A stretch of DNA of 64,000 nt from Haloarchaeobius litoreus (lineage in GTDB: Archaea; Halobacteriota; Halobacteria; Halobacteriales; Natrialbaceae), in contig NZ_JANHJR010000001.1 of NCBI RefSeq assembly GCF_024495425.1, forward strand, positions 868,001 through 932,000. The letters are read 5' to 3'. The translations under genes and the position numbers were made by a program. Below the pieces are notes generated by a model. It did not search any database, had not been told where the DNA came from, and saw only the letters and a program-made list of their open reading frames with translations. Positions within the stretch are counted from its first letter, which is position 1. Every line of letters begins with the position of its first letter. Of this stretch, positions 56,826 through 63,853 are shown in pieces.

Positions 56826-56999
56826 CTACTCGTCAGCTGCTTCTTCTCGCTCGTCGTCGACGGCCTGTTCGGACTCGACCGGGATCTTCGAGAACACGAG
56901 CCTGCCGAACCCTCGAAGTCGCGTCATCGCGTAGTCGAAGTCCACGAGCAGGCCCGCTATGAACGCAACCAGAACCACCGGGTTGAGCTCTGGAATCAT
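56826..56999 (-). CDS. Small single-span membrane protein, end of virion operon
   Basis: A 57-residue protein: a hydrophobic helix (PVVLVAFIAGLLVDF) at about 7-21, then a basic patch and an acidic tail (ESEQAVDDEREEAADE). The start ATG at 56999 overlaps the stop of the preceding gene on this strand. It is the last gene of the leftward structural block. A virion membrane protein role is inferred from position. Confidence 0.6.
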   Translation of the reverse strand: MIPELNPVVLVAFIAGLLVDFDYAMTRLRGFGRLVFSKIPVESEQAVDDEREEAADE

Positions 57000-57472
57000 G
57001 CCGGAATCTCCCCGATTCGATTCATCGCGAGGTACGTGTTACCTGGACCGGCCTTTATCGTCGAATCGGAGGGCCCGGGGTTCGTCAGCTCCAGATAGAA
57101 CGCCGTCTCTGTGGGGACCTCGAAGAGCCCGGTAATCGAACGATGGACCGTGTTGCCTGACCCACTTATCTGGGTGTTGCACTCGATCTTTCGGCTCTCC
57201 TGTGAGCAGTTGAGATGAACCGTGTATTCCGCATCGTTGTCGGCCGTGAACGCGATCTGGCCGGTGACCCGATACAGCCCGGTCGTTTCCACACCGATTT
57301 CGTAGTTGCGGTAGAGGTAGCTCAATCCGACGTGAGCCTCCGCGGAATTGTGCCTGAAATCGGCATCCTCCCAGATAACCGCCTGTCTACGGTCTGCGAA
57401 AGCCGTCTTATCCTGCGTCGCGACGACTTCCACACACGGCTGGTTCGGGAGCGAGTTCATCGAGCGAACCAT
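56996..57472 (-). CDS. Candidate receptor-binding spike with C1q/TNF-like jelly-roll
   Basis: A 158-residue protein starting MVRSMNSLPNQPCVEVV. The strand pattern TTGLYRVTGQIAF, AEYTVHLNCS, HRSITGLFEVPTETAFYLEL and NTYLAMNRIGEI resembles C1q/TNF-type jelly-roll domains used in phage tail fibres and spikes. Two cysteines sit in the middle strands (LNCSQ, IECNT) and could form a disulfide. The ATG at 57472 overlaps the previous stop. A host-recognition role is inferred from fold likeness and the last position of the structural block. Confidence 0.6.
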   Translation of the reverse strand: MVRSMNSLPNQPCVEVVATQDKTAFADRRQAVIWEDADFRHNSAEAHVGLSYLYRNYEIGVETTGLYRVTGQIAFTADNDAEYTVHLNCSQESRKIECNTQISGSGNTVHRSITGLFEVPTETAFYLELTNPGPSDSTIKAGPGNTYLAMNRIGEIPA

Positions 57473-57924
57473 CAGGCCCACCCCTCGATGCGAACCGTCG
57501 CGGTCGTCGTCGACTGCGAGCGAACCCACAGCTTCGACGTGCTCGCCGGAATCCCCGCAACCGGCGAGTTCGCCGTCGAGTACGGCACGCCAGACGCCGC
57601 CCCCGACGGGTCCGCGAACGCGACCTCCACGTCCGCACCAGAGATCCGCAGGTCAATCTCGCTCGTGACGAACCCGAACTCCACCGGCTCCGACCACTCC
57701 TCGTCGGCCGTTACCTCCGTCGTCGCGTAGGTCGCCGTCTGGTCGCTGTACTCGTCGCTGGCCGTCTCCGTCGCTTCGATCAGGTCCTGCCCGCGCTGTT
57801 CGAGCAACAGCGCCAGCAGCAGCCTGTCGGTGTCACTCTGGACGATGTCGGCCGCCCACGAGTTCGCACCGAGCCCGTACAGCGACAGCATCTGCTCAAT
57901 CTGCGAGTTCGGTCCTACGCTCAC
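57472..57924 (-). CDS. Putative virion protein with helical N-terminus and beta C-terminus
   Basis: A 150-residue protein. Residues 1-55 are helical (SQIEQMLSLYGLGANSWAADIV; RLLLALLLEQRGQDLIEAT); residues 65-150 show beta strands (EPVEFGFVTSEIDLRISGADVEVAF and TATVRIEGWA). This looks like a base or penton partner of the spike immediately downstream. It overlaps both neighbours by a few bases. Assignment is from position only. Confidence 0.55.
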   Translation of the reverse strand: MSVGPNSQIEQMLSLYGLGANSWAADIVQSDTDRLLLALLLEQRGQDLIEATETASDEYSDQTATYATTEVTADEEWSEPVEFGFVTSEIDLRISGADVEVAFADPSGAASGVPYSTANSPVAGIPASTSKLWVRSQSTTTATVRIEGWA

Positions 57925-58145
57925 GAGTCACCACCCCGGTTCTCCAGCCGCTTCACCTTTCGAATCACACCCTCGTAGTGAGGGGCGTTCTCGCCGGTCA
58001 GCAGTTTGTGGTTCTTCCGAGAGCGCTGCTCGTTGGCCTCGACCGTCGCCTTCACCGACCGCAGGTAGCCCGCGGCCGCCACGGCAGCAGACGCCGTGAC
58101 CATCGCGCACGCCGTCACGACGTACGTGAACACGAGCCCGTTCAC
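57921..58145 (-). CDS. Small single-span virion membrane protein
   Basis: A 74-residue protein with one membrane helix (LVFTYVVTACAMVTASAAVAAAG) at about 4-26 and a basic helical tail (SVKATVEANEQRSRKNHKLL). Overlaps flanking genes on both sides. Likely an inner-membrane component of a membrane-containing virion; unrecognised by family. Confidence 0.6.
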   Translation of the reverse strand: MNGLVFTYVVTACAMVTASAAVAAAGYLRSVKATVEANEQRSRKNHKLLTGENAPHYEGVIRKVKRLENRGGDS

Positions 58146-58390
58146 AGGCCCGTCGCCCCCGTCTGAAGACCGCCCTCGACCTGTTCACCGACCAGTGCGG
58201 CCCGCGTGCCGGCCTCGAACCCCTCGCCAGCCGCTTCCTCCTCGTTGAGCTGGCGCAGGTCCTCGATCTGGTCGGGCGTGAAGATCTCCGACAGCGACGA
58301 CCGGTCCGCCACCGCCGGCGCAGGGTCGTCGCCGAGTAACACCCACGCGAGAACGCCGGCGACGGCCAGCAGCGCGATGGTCCGGGTCAC
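58142..58390 (-). CDS. Small virion membrane protein
   Basis: An 82-residue protein with an N-terminal hydrophobic segment (TIALLAVAGVLAWVLLG), then an acidic, helix-rich exposed part (SSLSEIFTPDQIEDLRQLNEEE) and a Gly-rich end. It overlaps the flanking genes by four bases each. Similar short membrane proteins occur between the capsid and spike genes of haloviruses. Confidence 0.6.
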   Translation of the reverse strand: MTRTIALLAVAGVLAWVLLGDDPAPAVADRSSLSEIFTPDQIEDLRQLNEEEAAGEGFEAGTRAALVGEQVEGGLQTGATGL

Positions 58391-58896
58391 GATGCCACCT
58401 CCGCACCGGCCTGCATCGCCGGGCCGAGCGCCCAGAGCGCGACGAACGCGGCCGCACCCCAGAACAGCAGCGCGAACTGCTGGTTCTCCCCGAACGGGTC
58501 GACCGCCGCAGCGGGGTCCTGGAGGAACTCGCCAGTGCCGGGACCGGGCAGGTCGATGGTGTCACCGCCGTCAGCGTCGGGGTTGAAATTCGAGTCGTCG
58601 AACCCGGCGTTCACGCCGGTTTCGAGCGGCCCCTCCGGGTTGTACTGTTCGCCCGGCGAGAGCAACCCTTCCCCGATGTTGTCGGCGATCTCGTCGTTGT
58701 CGCCCTGTGGATCGAGGACGAGAGGGGCGAGTGGGGTGGCGATGAGGATGTTTTCGGTCGAGGTTGCGCTCCCGCCAGGGACGAGCTGCTGTCCTTCTCG
58801 GCCAGTTACTGGGTCCTGTATCTGGTCGGGAATGACGCCGGAGTCCGGGACTGCGCCGGCTACGTCGTCAGCGAGCCCGCCGAACCAGTCACCCAC
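58387..58896 (-). CDS. Virion membrane-associated protein, C-terminal anchor
   Basis: About 169 residues from a GTG giving VGDWFGGLADDVAGAV; two other GTGs lie two and three codons upstream. The main part is acidic and Pro/Gly/Asn-rich, and the last 30 residues contain a membrane helix (FALLFWGAAAFVALWALG). It overlaps the preceding gene's stop. Function is inferred only from operon position. Confidence 0.55.
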   Translation of the reverse strand: MGDWFGGLADDVAGAVPDSGVIPDQIQDPVTGREGQQLVPGGSATSTENILIATPLAPLVLDPQGDNDEIADNIGEGLLSPGEQYNPEGPLETGVNAGFDDSNFNPDADGGDTIDLPGPGTGEFLQDPAAAVDPFGENQQFALLFWGAAAFVALWALGPAMQAGAEVAS

Positions 58897-59491
58897 CGTC
58901 ACCACCTCCGGCAGCGACGGCCACACCGACCATCGCGAGCGCCGCGATGAGCAGGTTGTCCACCGGGAGCGCGTCGAGCAGCTCGCCCGCCGACCCACCG
59001 GAGCCACTGGAGCCGCCACTCGTAACGGCCGCGCCTGTGCCGATGTCCTCCGTCTCGTTCGGGTTGCCGTAGGCCCGGCCGTCGGTCGCGTTCTCGACGG
59101 CCTGCTCGGTGGATTCGGCCTCTTCGACGGTCTGGTCCGACGTGACGGTCGCGACCTTCGTCGTGTCCTCGGTGGTGACGCCTTCCGTGGAGTTCGAGCC
59201 GCCCGAACCCATGCCGCTCAGCGTCTCCTGGGCACGGCCGTCCTCGTCGAGTCCGATGGTCAGGTCCGCCGAGCCGACTTCACGACCCAGCCGGCGGTTA
59301 CTCGAACCCCCGGACGTGGACGACCCACCGGAGTCCGAGTCGGTCGAGCCGCTGGAGTCCCCGGACTGGAGGCTGTCGGCCTTCTCGTACCGCGTGTTCG
59401 CGGCCAGCGACACGGGTTCATCCTTCTCGTCGTCCTGCTTGTCGCGAAGCCGCGTGCCGCCGCCCTTGCCGGCCTCCGGTGCGACAATCAC
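58889..59491 (-). CDS. Low-complexity virion protein with C-terminal membrane helix
   Basis: A 200-residue protein of mostly Ser, Gly, Thr, Asp and Glu, including SSGSTDSDSGGSSTSGGSS and an acidic central run. It ends in a hydrophobic segment (LIAALAMVGVAVAAGG). Such proteins are found in virions as flexible coats or linkers. The start ATG gives MIVAPEAGKGGGTRLR. It lies two bases downstream of the previous gene's stop. Confidence 0.6.
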   Translation of the reverse strand: MIVAPEAGKGGGTRLRDKQDDEKDEPVSLAANTRYEKADSLQSGDSSGSTDSDSGGSSTSGGSSNRRLGREVGSADLTIGLDEDGRAQETLSGMGSGGSNSTEGVTTEDTTKVATVTSDQTVEEAESTEQAVENATDGRAYGNPNETEDIGTGAAVTSGGSSGSGGSAGELLDALPVDNLLIAALAMVGVAVAAGGGDGG

Positions 59492-59493
59492 GG

Positions 59494-59721
59494 TCAGGAC
59501 ACCTCCATGTAGAGCGCGGTGAGCGTGCCCAGCGCGTTCACGACCACCGCGACCGCGAGCAGCTCCTCCATCGTCAGCGAGAAGCTCCCCACGCGGATGG
59601 CCTCGCGGTCGGACACCGACGAACCCTGCGTGCTCGTCGTGGTAGTGGGCTGGGTACCGGTCGCGGCGGCGTAGGCGGACCCGCTCATGCCGGCCGAGCC
59701 GGCGTTGAGACCGCCCTGCAT
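59494..59721 (-). CDS. Small virion membrane protein
   Basis: A 75-residue protein with a Gly/Ala/Thr-rich N-terminal half and one membrane helix near the C-terminus (LLAVAVVVNALGTLTALYM). Lies just after the larger capsid candidate and before the low-complexity protein. No family recognised. Confidence 0.6.
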   Translation of the reverse strand: MQGGLNAGSAGMSGSAYAAATGTQPTTTTSTQGSSVSDREAIRVGSFSLTMEELLAVAVVVNALGTLTALYMEVS

Positions 59722-59724
59722 GAC

Positions 59725-60468
59725 TTAGCTCAGCCCCGCGATGTCGGCCTTCACCGCGTCCTTCAGGCCCCGAATCCGCTGCTCGGTACGCGCCACCGGC
59801 ACCGACAGCAGGCCGTTCGGCGCGACCAGCCCGAGCGACTCGTCGCCGAACGCCGCTGGGTACGGCGCGTCGACGACGACCTCAATCTTCCACTTCCGCG
59901 GCACCGTGTCGTGGAACTTCGACCGGTTCAGGTCGAACGACAGCGGGTCCTGCGACTGGTCGCGCGTGTGAGCGATGGCGGTCGGAATCTCGAACAGCGG
60001 CTGTTCGATGGTCGCCCCGCCACCCGGTGCGACCTTCCGAAACTCGACCGACGCCGGGTCACGCGGGATGTACGTCACGACGAGCTGCTCCGTACTCCCA
60101 CCGTCGGTGTAGTCGAACGAGTCGTTGGCGTAGTCCACCGAATCCGGGTAGACACGGGTGTAGCCACCGCTTCCGTCCGCCTTGTTGACGACGATGCCCT
60201 CCGTCGCCGGCGTGTCAAGCAGGTCGAACGAGAGGTTGAACGTCTCCTGACTGCCCGCGCCACTCGTCGAGAACTGCTCGAACGTCGGTACCGCGAGATC
60301 GAGCTCGCGATCCTCACGGAGCCGGACCGGCCGCGGGGCCTGGTACGTCGCGACGGTCGAGGGTTCGCCGGCGGTCCCGCCGGTGAACGTCCACCCGCCG
60401 TCGCCGGCGATGTTGCCGGGCTTCCACGCCGCGTTTTCGAGCTGCTTCTGCACGCCCGACATGGTCAC
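59725..60468 (-). CDS. Candidate major capsid protein 2 (VP4-like, double-MCP halovirus)
   Basis: A protein of 245-247 residues with dense beta strands and few helices. Segments include WTFTGGTAGEPSTVATYQ, TFNLSFDLLDTPATEGI, QLVVTYIPRDPASVEFRKV and RKWKIEVVVDAPYPA. Size and its place directly after the smaller beta-rich protein match the two single-jelly-roll capsid proteins of SH1/SNJ1-type viruses (VP7 then VP4). I did not compare sequences, so the name is by architecture. The frame overlaps its upstream neighbour by four bases. Confidence 0.6.
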   Translation of the reverse strand: MTMSGVQKQLENAAWKPGNIAGDGGWTFTGGTAGEPSTVATYQAPRPVRLREDRELDLAVPTFEQFSTSGAGSQETFNLSFDLLDTPATEGIVVNKADGSGGYTRVYPDSVDYANDSFDYTDGGSTEQLVVTYIPRDPASVEFRKVAPGGGATIEQPLFEIPTAIAHTRDQSQDPLSFDLNRSKFHDTVPRKWKIEVVVDAPYPAAFGDESLGLVAPNGLLSVPVARTEQRIRGLKDAVKADIAGLS

Positions 60469-60968
60469 TCGATGTCGACCTCGTCGACGGCGTCGTTGTC
60501 GACGTAGATCTCGCTGTTGGCGTGGTCGATCTGGGTCGAGGAGTTCAGCATGACGTAGGCAGCGTCGATGTCCCGGACCTCCAGCCGCTTGTTCTTGAGT
60601 TCGTGCTTCACGCTGTCGACGTTCTCGCGGTTCTGCTGTTCCTTGATGCTCTTCTTGATGTACGAGGAGATGTTGCTCAGCGGAGTCGATACGACCTGGA
60701 TGTTGTCGTGGGTCGGGCTCTCGTAGCCGATAGCGACCACGGTGTCCAGCGGGAGCGGGTTGTCGTTGCTGTCCCGAAGGTCCGCGTAGATGGGGAAACC
60801 CTGGCGCTTCTGACCCACGTCGACGGCGTTGTGGATGACGAGCCCGACACCGTCGTCGGGCTGGATTTCCAGCACGGGCGTCATCTGGCCGGTGACGTTC
60901 GTGTCCGTGGTGACGTAGTTGGACGTCGAGCCGGCCGCAGCGAACAGCGACTCAGACATCTCAGGCAC
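60465..60968 (-). CDS. Candidate major capsid protein 1 (VP7-like)
   Basis: A protein of 164-167 residues. The first 90 residues are beta-rich (YVTTDTNVTGQMTPVLEI; DDGVGLVIHNAVDVG; LPLDTVVAIGYESPT). A lysine-rich helical stretch follows (SSYIKKSIKEQQNRENVDSVKHE) and an acidic end. Its size is near SH1 VP7. It overlaps the capsid candidate downstream and the small protein upstream. Assigned by position and size, with moderate confidence. Confidence 0.6.
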   Translation of the reverse strand: MPEMSESLFAAAGSTSNYVTTDTNVTGQMTPVLEIQPDDGVGLVIHNAVDVGQKRQGFPIYADLRDSNDNPLPLDTVVAIGYESPTHDNIQVVSTPLSNISSYIKKSIKEQQNRENVDSVKHELKNKRLEVRDIDAAYVMLNSSTQIDHANSEIYVDNDAVDEVDIE

Positions 60969-61248
60969 CCCCGAGGTTCGTCACGGTGTTCTTCAGGCCG
61001 AAGCGCTGGCTGAGAGCATCGAGCGTGTAGACGCCCGAGCCCACCGAAACCATGCGACGGTCGAACTTCTCGCCGGCGTAGATCCCGAGCAGGCCGTAGG
61101 CCTCGTTGGGAACGTCGTAGGAGGTTGCCCCCTCGGCGACGTTGGCGAGAGCCATCGGGCCGACGTAGCCAGCCGCGACTTCGGCGGCGTCCATCCAGGT
61201 GTCGTCGTCTGCGAGCGCGTCGAACGCGCCTCCAAAATTCATTGCCAT
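60961..61248 (-). CDS. Small protein leading the capsid genes
   Basis: A 95-residue protein beginning MAMNFGGAFDALADDDTWMDAAEVAAGYVGP; another ATG two codons later, or a TTG upstream, could also be used. A TATA-like tttt-atc on this strand at about 61281-61286 fits initiation just ahead. It ends in TNLGGA. It is the first gene of the uninterrupted capsid block; no family recognised. Confidence 0.55.
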   Translation of the reverse strand: MAMNFGGAFDALADDDTWMDAAEVAAGYVGPMALANVAEGATSYDVPNEAYGLLGIYAGEKFDRRMVSVGSGVYTLDALSQRFGLKNTVTNLGGA

Positions 61249-61330
61249 TGCTGCAATCAATATTCTCTGAGTAGAAGCGATAAAATGCCGCGTGCGTTTG
61301 CCTGACTTTGCTAGAAACGCATATTATTTT

Positions 61331-61343
61331 GACTGATTCAGTC
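61331..61343. promoter_or_regulatory. 13-bp palindrome in the divergent region
   Basis: GACTGATTCAGTC is a perfect palindrome with a one-base centre, placed between the capsid genes and the AT-rich cassette. A TATA-like atattatttt lies just to its left (61321-61330). It may be an operator for the rightward cassette. The 168-bp gap otherwise shows no gene. Confidence 0.4.
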
Positions 61344-61416
61344 TACGGAATCAAATCCTTCCTTCGGCAATGTCGTCGCCATAGGATTCATACCACCTCT
61401 GTTTAATAGAGGAAAC

Positions 61417-62262
61417 ATGCATTCAGAAGAGTTTGATTATGAGGGCTACCTTGTATATACTCCAGCGAGGGCTGTACACGGGGATTCTGATAAATTCAGT
61501 CAAGAAAATGGGCCAGAAGGGTGGAATTTAGGAGACTTACCTGATTTCAAACCTGGGACGCCTAAACAACCCCAAACCGGGTTTGAGAAGATTAATTTCT
61601 ACGATATATTAGACAACTATGACATAGACCCGGGAGTGGCAATTCAGTTCCGCGAGATGGAATATCTAAGATACAAATCTGAATCATTTTCTCAGGAAAG
61701 CGCCTATGTGGAGGGCGATCTTCGGGAGGTGTATGTTCGTAATATTGATTCAGTAGATATTTTTTGGTTCTCAACGGGATTGCTTCTGTTCCGAGGGACA
61801 AAAAAGGCCGTAAGGAAAGCAATTGAGGACCTCCAGCGGATTAAAAAACAGGAATTACTCATTGAAGATCTACCTCTCTCACATGGCGCAGTTAATCAAA
61901 TTTATGATAAGAGAGAGATTCTAAGCTGGAATTCTGAGATTGACTATACGCACCTCCATTCCGTTGAATTTGAAGGAAGAGATGAGATATCCAAAATGAA
62001 AATTTCGAGCTTGAAAGATCGTGGGATCAATACAGCCAAGGTTACTGAAAATGCTTATCCCCTGTCATTAGAAATTTCGGTGAAGATCCATGGCGAAGAA
62101 GAGATCTTTGTAGATATTGATCGGTCCAGAGTCCACGTTCGCACTTCAGATGGCGGCCTGGCTGAATTACCTCCTGCTCTTAGAATTGCATATTCCGTAA
62201 CGATCGCCAAAGAAGTCGGGCAACTCGCACTCAAGGAATCGTTCCGAAACGTCTCCGGGTAA
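61417..62262 (+). CDS. AT-rich cassette protein 1, soluble, unknown
   Basis: A 281-residue protein, richer in Lys, Ile, Asn and Phe than its neighbours and encoded with far lower GC. No membrane segment. It has a beta-rich N-terminal region (EGYLVYTPARAVHG; FWFSTGLLLFRGTKKAVRKAI) and a C-terminal beta part (LSLEISVKIHGEEEIFVDID; ALRIAYSVTIAKEVGQLALK). No catalytic motif is recognised. It reads opposite to the capsid and ATPase genes and is followed after two bases by a membrane protein, so the two should act together. Confidence 0.7.
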   Translation: MHSEEFDYEGYLVYTPARAVHGDSDKFSQENGPEGWNLGDLPDFKPGTPKQPQTGFEKINFYDILDNYDIDPGVAIQFREMEYLRYKSESFSQESAYVEGDLREVYVRNIDSVDIFWFSTGLLLFRGTKKAVRKAIEDLQRIKKQELLIEDLPLSHGAVNQIYDKREILSWNSEIDYTHLHSVEFEGRDEISKMKISSLKDRGINTAKVTENAYPLSLEISVKIHGEEEIFVDIDRSRVHVRTSDGGLAELPPALRIAYSVTIAKEVGQLALKESFRNVSG

Positions 62263-62264
62263 CC

Positions 62265-62891
62265 ATGTCTGGAAAAGTGATTGACCGGGCGGTTGTCTTT
62301 GCTCAAAATCCTAGGTGGGGAAAGATCTCATTGGTTCTTGCTATTATTTCTACTGCGCTTGGCTTGTTGTTTCCTTCAAAGTCGTATTCGCAGTATGCTT
62401 TTCTTCTAATTGGTGTTGCATTCTTAGCCGTCTATTTCACTGTTCCACGGTATTTCAGCGGAATAAAGATCACCTGTCTACAGACCAGTCCTAAGAATAG
62501 TGTTGAGAATCAACATCAGAATATTTTCAAGATACGAAGAGGTTTCGGTAAAATCGACATTTATGTTGATATTCCGAATTGGGCTAGCAAGTTTGAGATT
62601 AAGATGAAAAGTGACTCTTCCATTGAGGTGACGCCTTTTGAGAACAAGCCAGGTTCAGTTAGAGTTGATGGTAATCTTCTTAAATCAGATCAAGATATCG
62701 ATGGATTCCCAATGACACTGAAACTGACTGGAGATCCAGATGATTTAGCAGAAGGACGCTATGGGTTAAAATTTGTAGATAATCGTGCGGGGAGACAAAT
62801 CCAAAGAATAGTTCTAGATTCTAGCTCCGACCCGCCACAAGACATGGATGAAGAGGAACTTAACGAGGAAGAAATCGATGCATGGGTGTGA
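62265..62891 (+). CDS. AT-rich cassette protein 2, two-span membrane protein
   Basis: A 208-residue protein. Two hydrophobic helices are close to the N-terminus (about 20-36, ISLVLAIISTALGLLF; about 43-63, YAFLLIGVAFLAVYFTVP). A soluble domain of about 145 residues with beta character follows (IFKIRRGFGKIDIYVDI; FEIKMKSDSSIEVTPFE) and an acidic tail. Topology suggests a membrane-anchored effector or sensor with the large domain on one side. Translationally linked to cassette protein 1. Function unrecognised. Confidence 0.7.
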   Translation: MSGKVIDRAVVFAQNPRWGKISLVLAIISTALGLLFPSKSYSQYAFLLIGVAFLAVYFTVPRYFSGIKITCLQTSPKNSVENQHQNIFKIRRGFGKIDIYVDIPNWASKFEIKMKSDSSIEVTPFENKPGSVRVDGNLLKSDQDIDGFPMTLKLTGDPDDLAEGRYGLKFVDNRAGRQIQRIVLDSSSDPPQDMDEEELNEEEIDAWV

Positions 62892-62918
62892 ATACACCCG
62901 TTGGTATAGATATAACGA

Positions 62919-63074
62919 TTATGGCAGTTTACTTCGCTGATCAGACCATTTTCCCATCAAATATCCCATGACTTCGGGCCGTGTTGGTTCATACCCCAGT
63001 TTTTGCTTGAGATCATTTTGTATCTCCTCAAATCTCTCTGCTTTTCCGTTCCTCAGTGTAATATCTAATCTCAT
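62919..63074 (-). CDS. 51-residue AT-rich small protein overlapping the packaging ATPase
   Basis: A short basic protein, MRLDITLRNGKAERFEEIQ then QKLGYEPTRPEVMGYLM, with a beta strand followed by helices like a ribbon-helix-helix or antitoxin-type fold. Its ATG overlaps the ATPase stop by four bases, so it is coupled to that gene despite its AT-rich composition. It lies immediately beside the convergent AT-rich cassette. Too short for standard annotation. Confidence 0.6.
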   Translation of the reverse strand: MRLDITLRNGKAERFEEIQNDLKQKLGYEPTRPEVMGYLMGKWSDQRSKLP

Positions 63075-63853
63075 ACCTCGAATGGGTGCTTGATGCGCTT
63101 TCGATCACTGCCGTAGTGCGTGCTATCCATCTCGAAATCCCGGGAATCCAGCCGCTCGGTCCTCTCGTCGTCGGTGTAAATCCACTCTGACCCGACCGTG
63201 TACCCTCCATCGTCGGTGAACCGGCGTAGCGCACGCGGTTCGCCGTCGACGCGTAGTTCGTCGGGCAGGTACGAGAGCTGGTCCATATCCTTCAGATGTA
63301 CCTCCGGTGGGTACTCGATTGTGTCGAGCTGGTGGATGTCGTTGGTCGTCTTGAACCCACCGAGCATCGACGCCGTACACTGCGAGAGCACGTCCTTGTC
63401 AATCTTGGCGAACCGCTGGAACAGCCAGACGACGCCGAAGCCGTCGCCGTGATATGTCGTCGCCAGCGTGTCTATCTCGTCCGGGTAGCTCCCGCCCTGG
63501 GGTGCGAAGCGATGCGCCTCGTCGAGTACGAGGAATACCGAGATGTCCATCGATTCGAGTCCGCGAATCAGGTTCGCGAGCAGCTCCTGCCACTGCTCGT
63601 CGGTGAGCCCGGCACGGACGATCTGGAGTCCCGACTCACCCGAGAGGATGCCCCGCCACTGCTCCGGTGTGACGTTCTCGGTGCCGCTGGGGGCGGTCAT
63701 CCGCTTGAGGTAGCCCGACTCGACGAGTCCGCTGTACTCGTCCTTGTAGTCAAGCACGACCGTCACGTCGTAGTCATCGGCGTTCTCCTCGATGTAGGAG
63801 TGACTGACGTAGGTCTTCCCCCAGTTCGTCTGAGCCGCAAACGCGAGGTTCAT
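63071..63853 (-). CDS. A32/HerA-FtsK-type genome packaging ATPase
   Basis: A 260-residue P-loop ATPase. Walker A AAQTNWGKTY lies at residues 6-15 and Walker B VFLVLDEAHRFAPQ at about 105-118. TYHGDGFGVVWLFQRFAKIDKDVL corresponds to the sensor and arginine-finger region, and FKTTNDIHQL follows. Such enzymes translocate DNA into capsids of double-jelly-roll and double-MCP viruses, including SH1/SNJ1-like haloviruses. Its start overlaps the truncated gene upstream by four bases. This is the strongest functional call in the provirus. Confidence 0.85.
   Translation of the reverse strand: MNLAFAAQTNWGKTYVSHSYIEENADDYDVTVVLDYKDEYSGLVESGYLKRMTAPSGTENVTPEQWRGILSGESGLQIVRAGLTDEQWQELLANLIRGLESMDISVFLVLDEAHRFAPQGGSYPDEIDTLATTYHGDGFGVVWLFQRFAKIDKDVLSQCTASMLGGFKTTNDIHQLDTIEYPPEVHLKDMDQLSYLPDELRVDGEPRALRRFTDDGGYTVGSEWIYTDDERTERLDSRDFEMDSTHYGSDRKRIKHPFEV

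Noticed and set aside
63028-63234. 68-codon minus-strand frame overlapping the ATPase 3' end
   Set aside because: It overlaps both the ATPase and the better 51-residue frame, and has no coupling or composition support.
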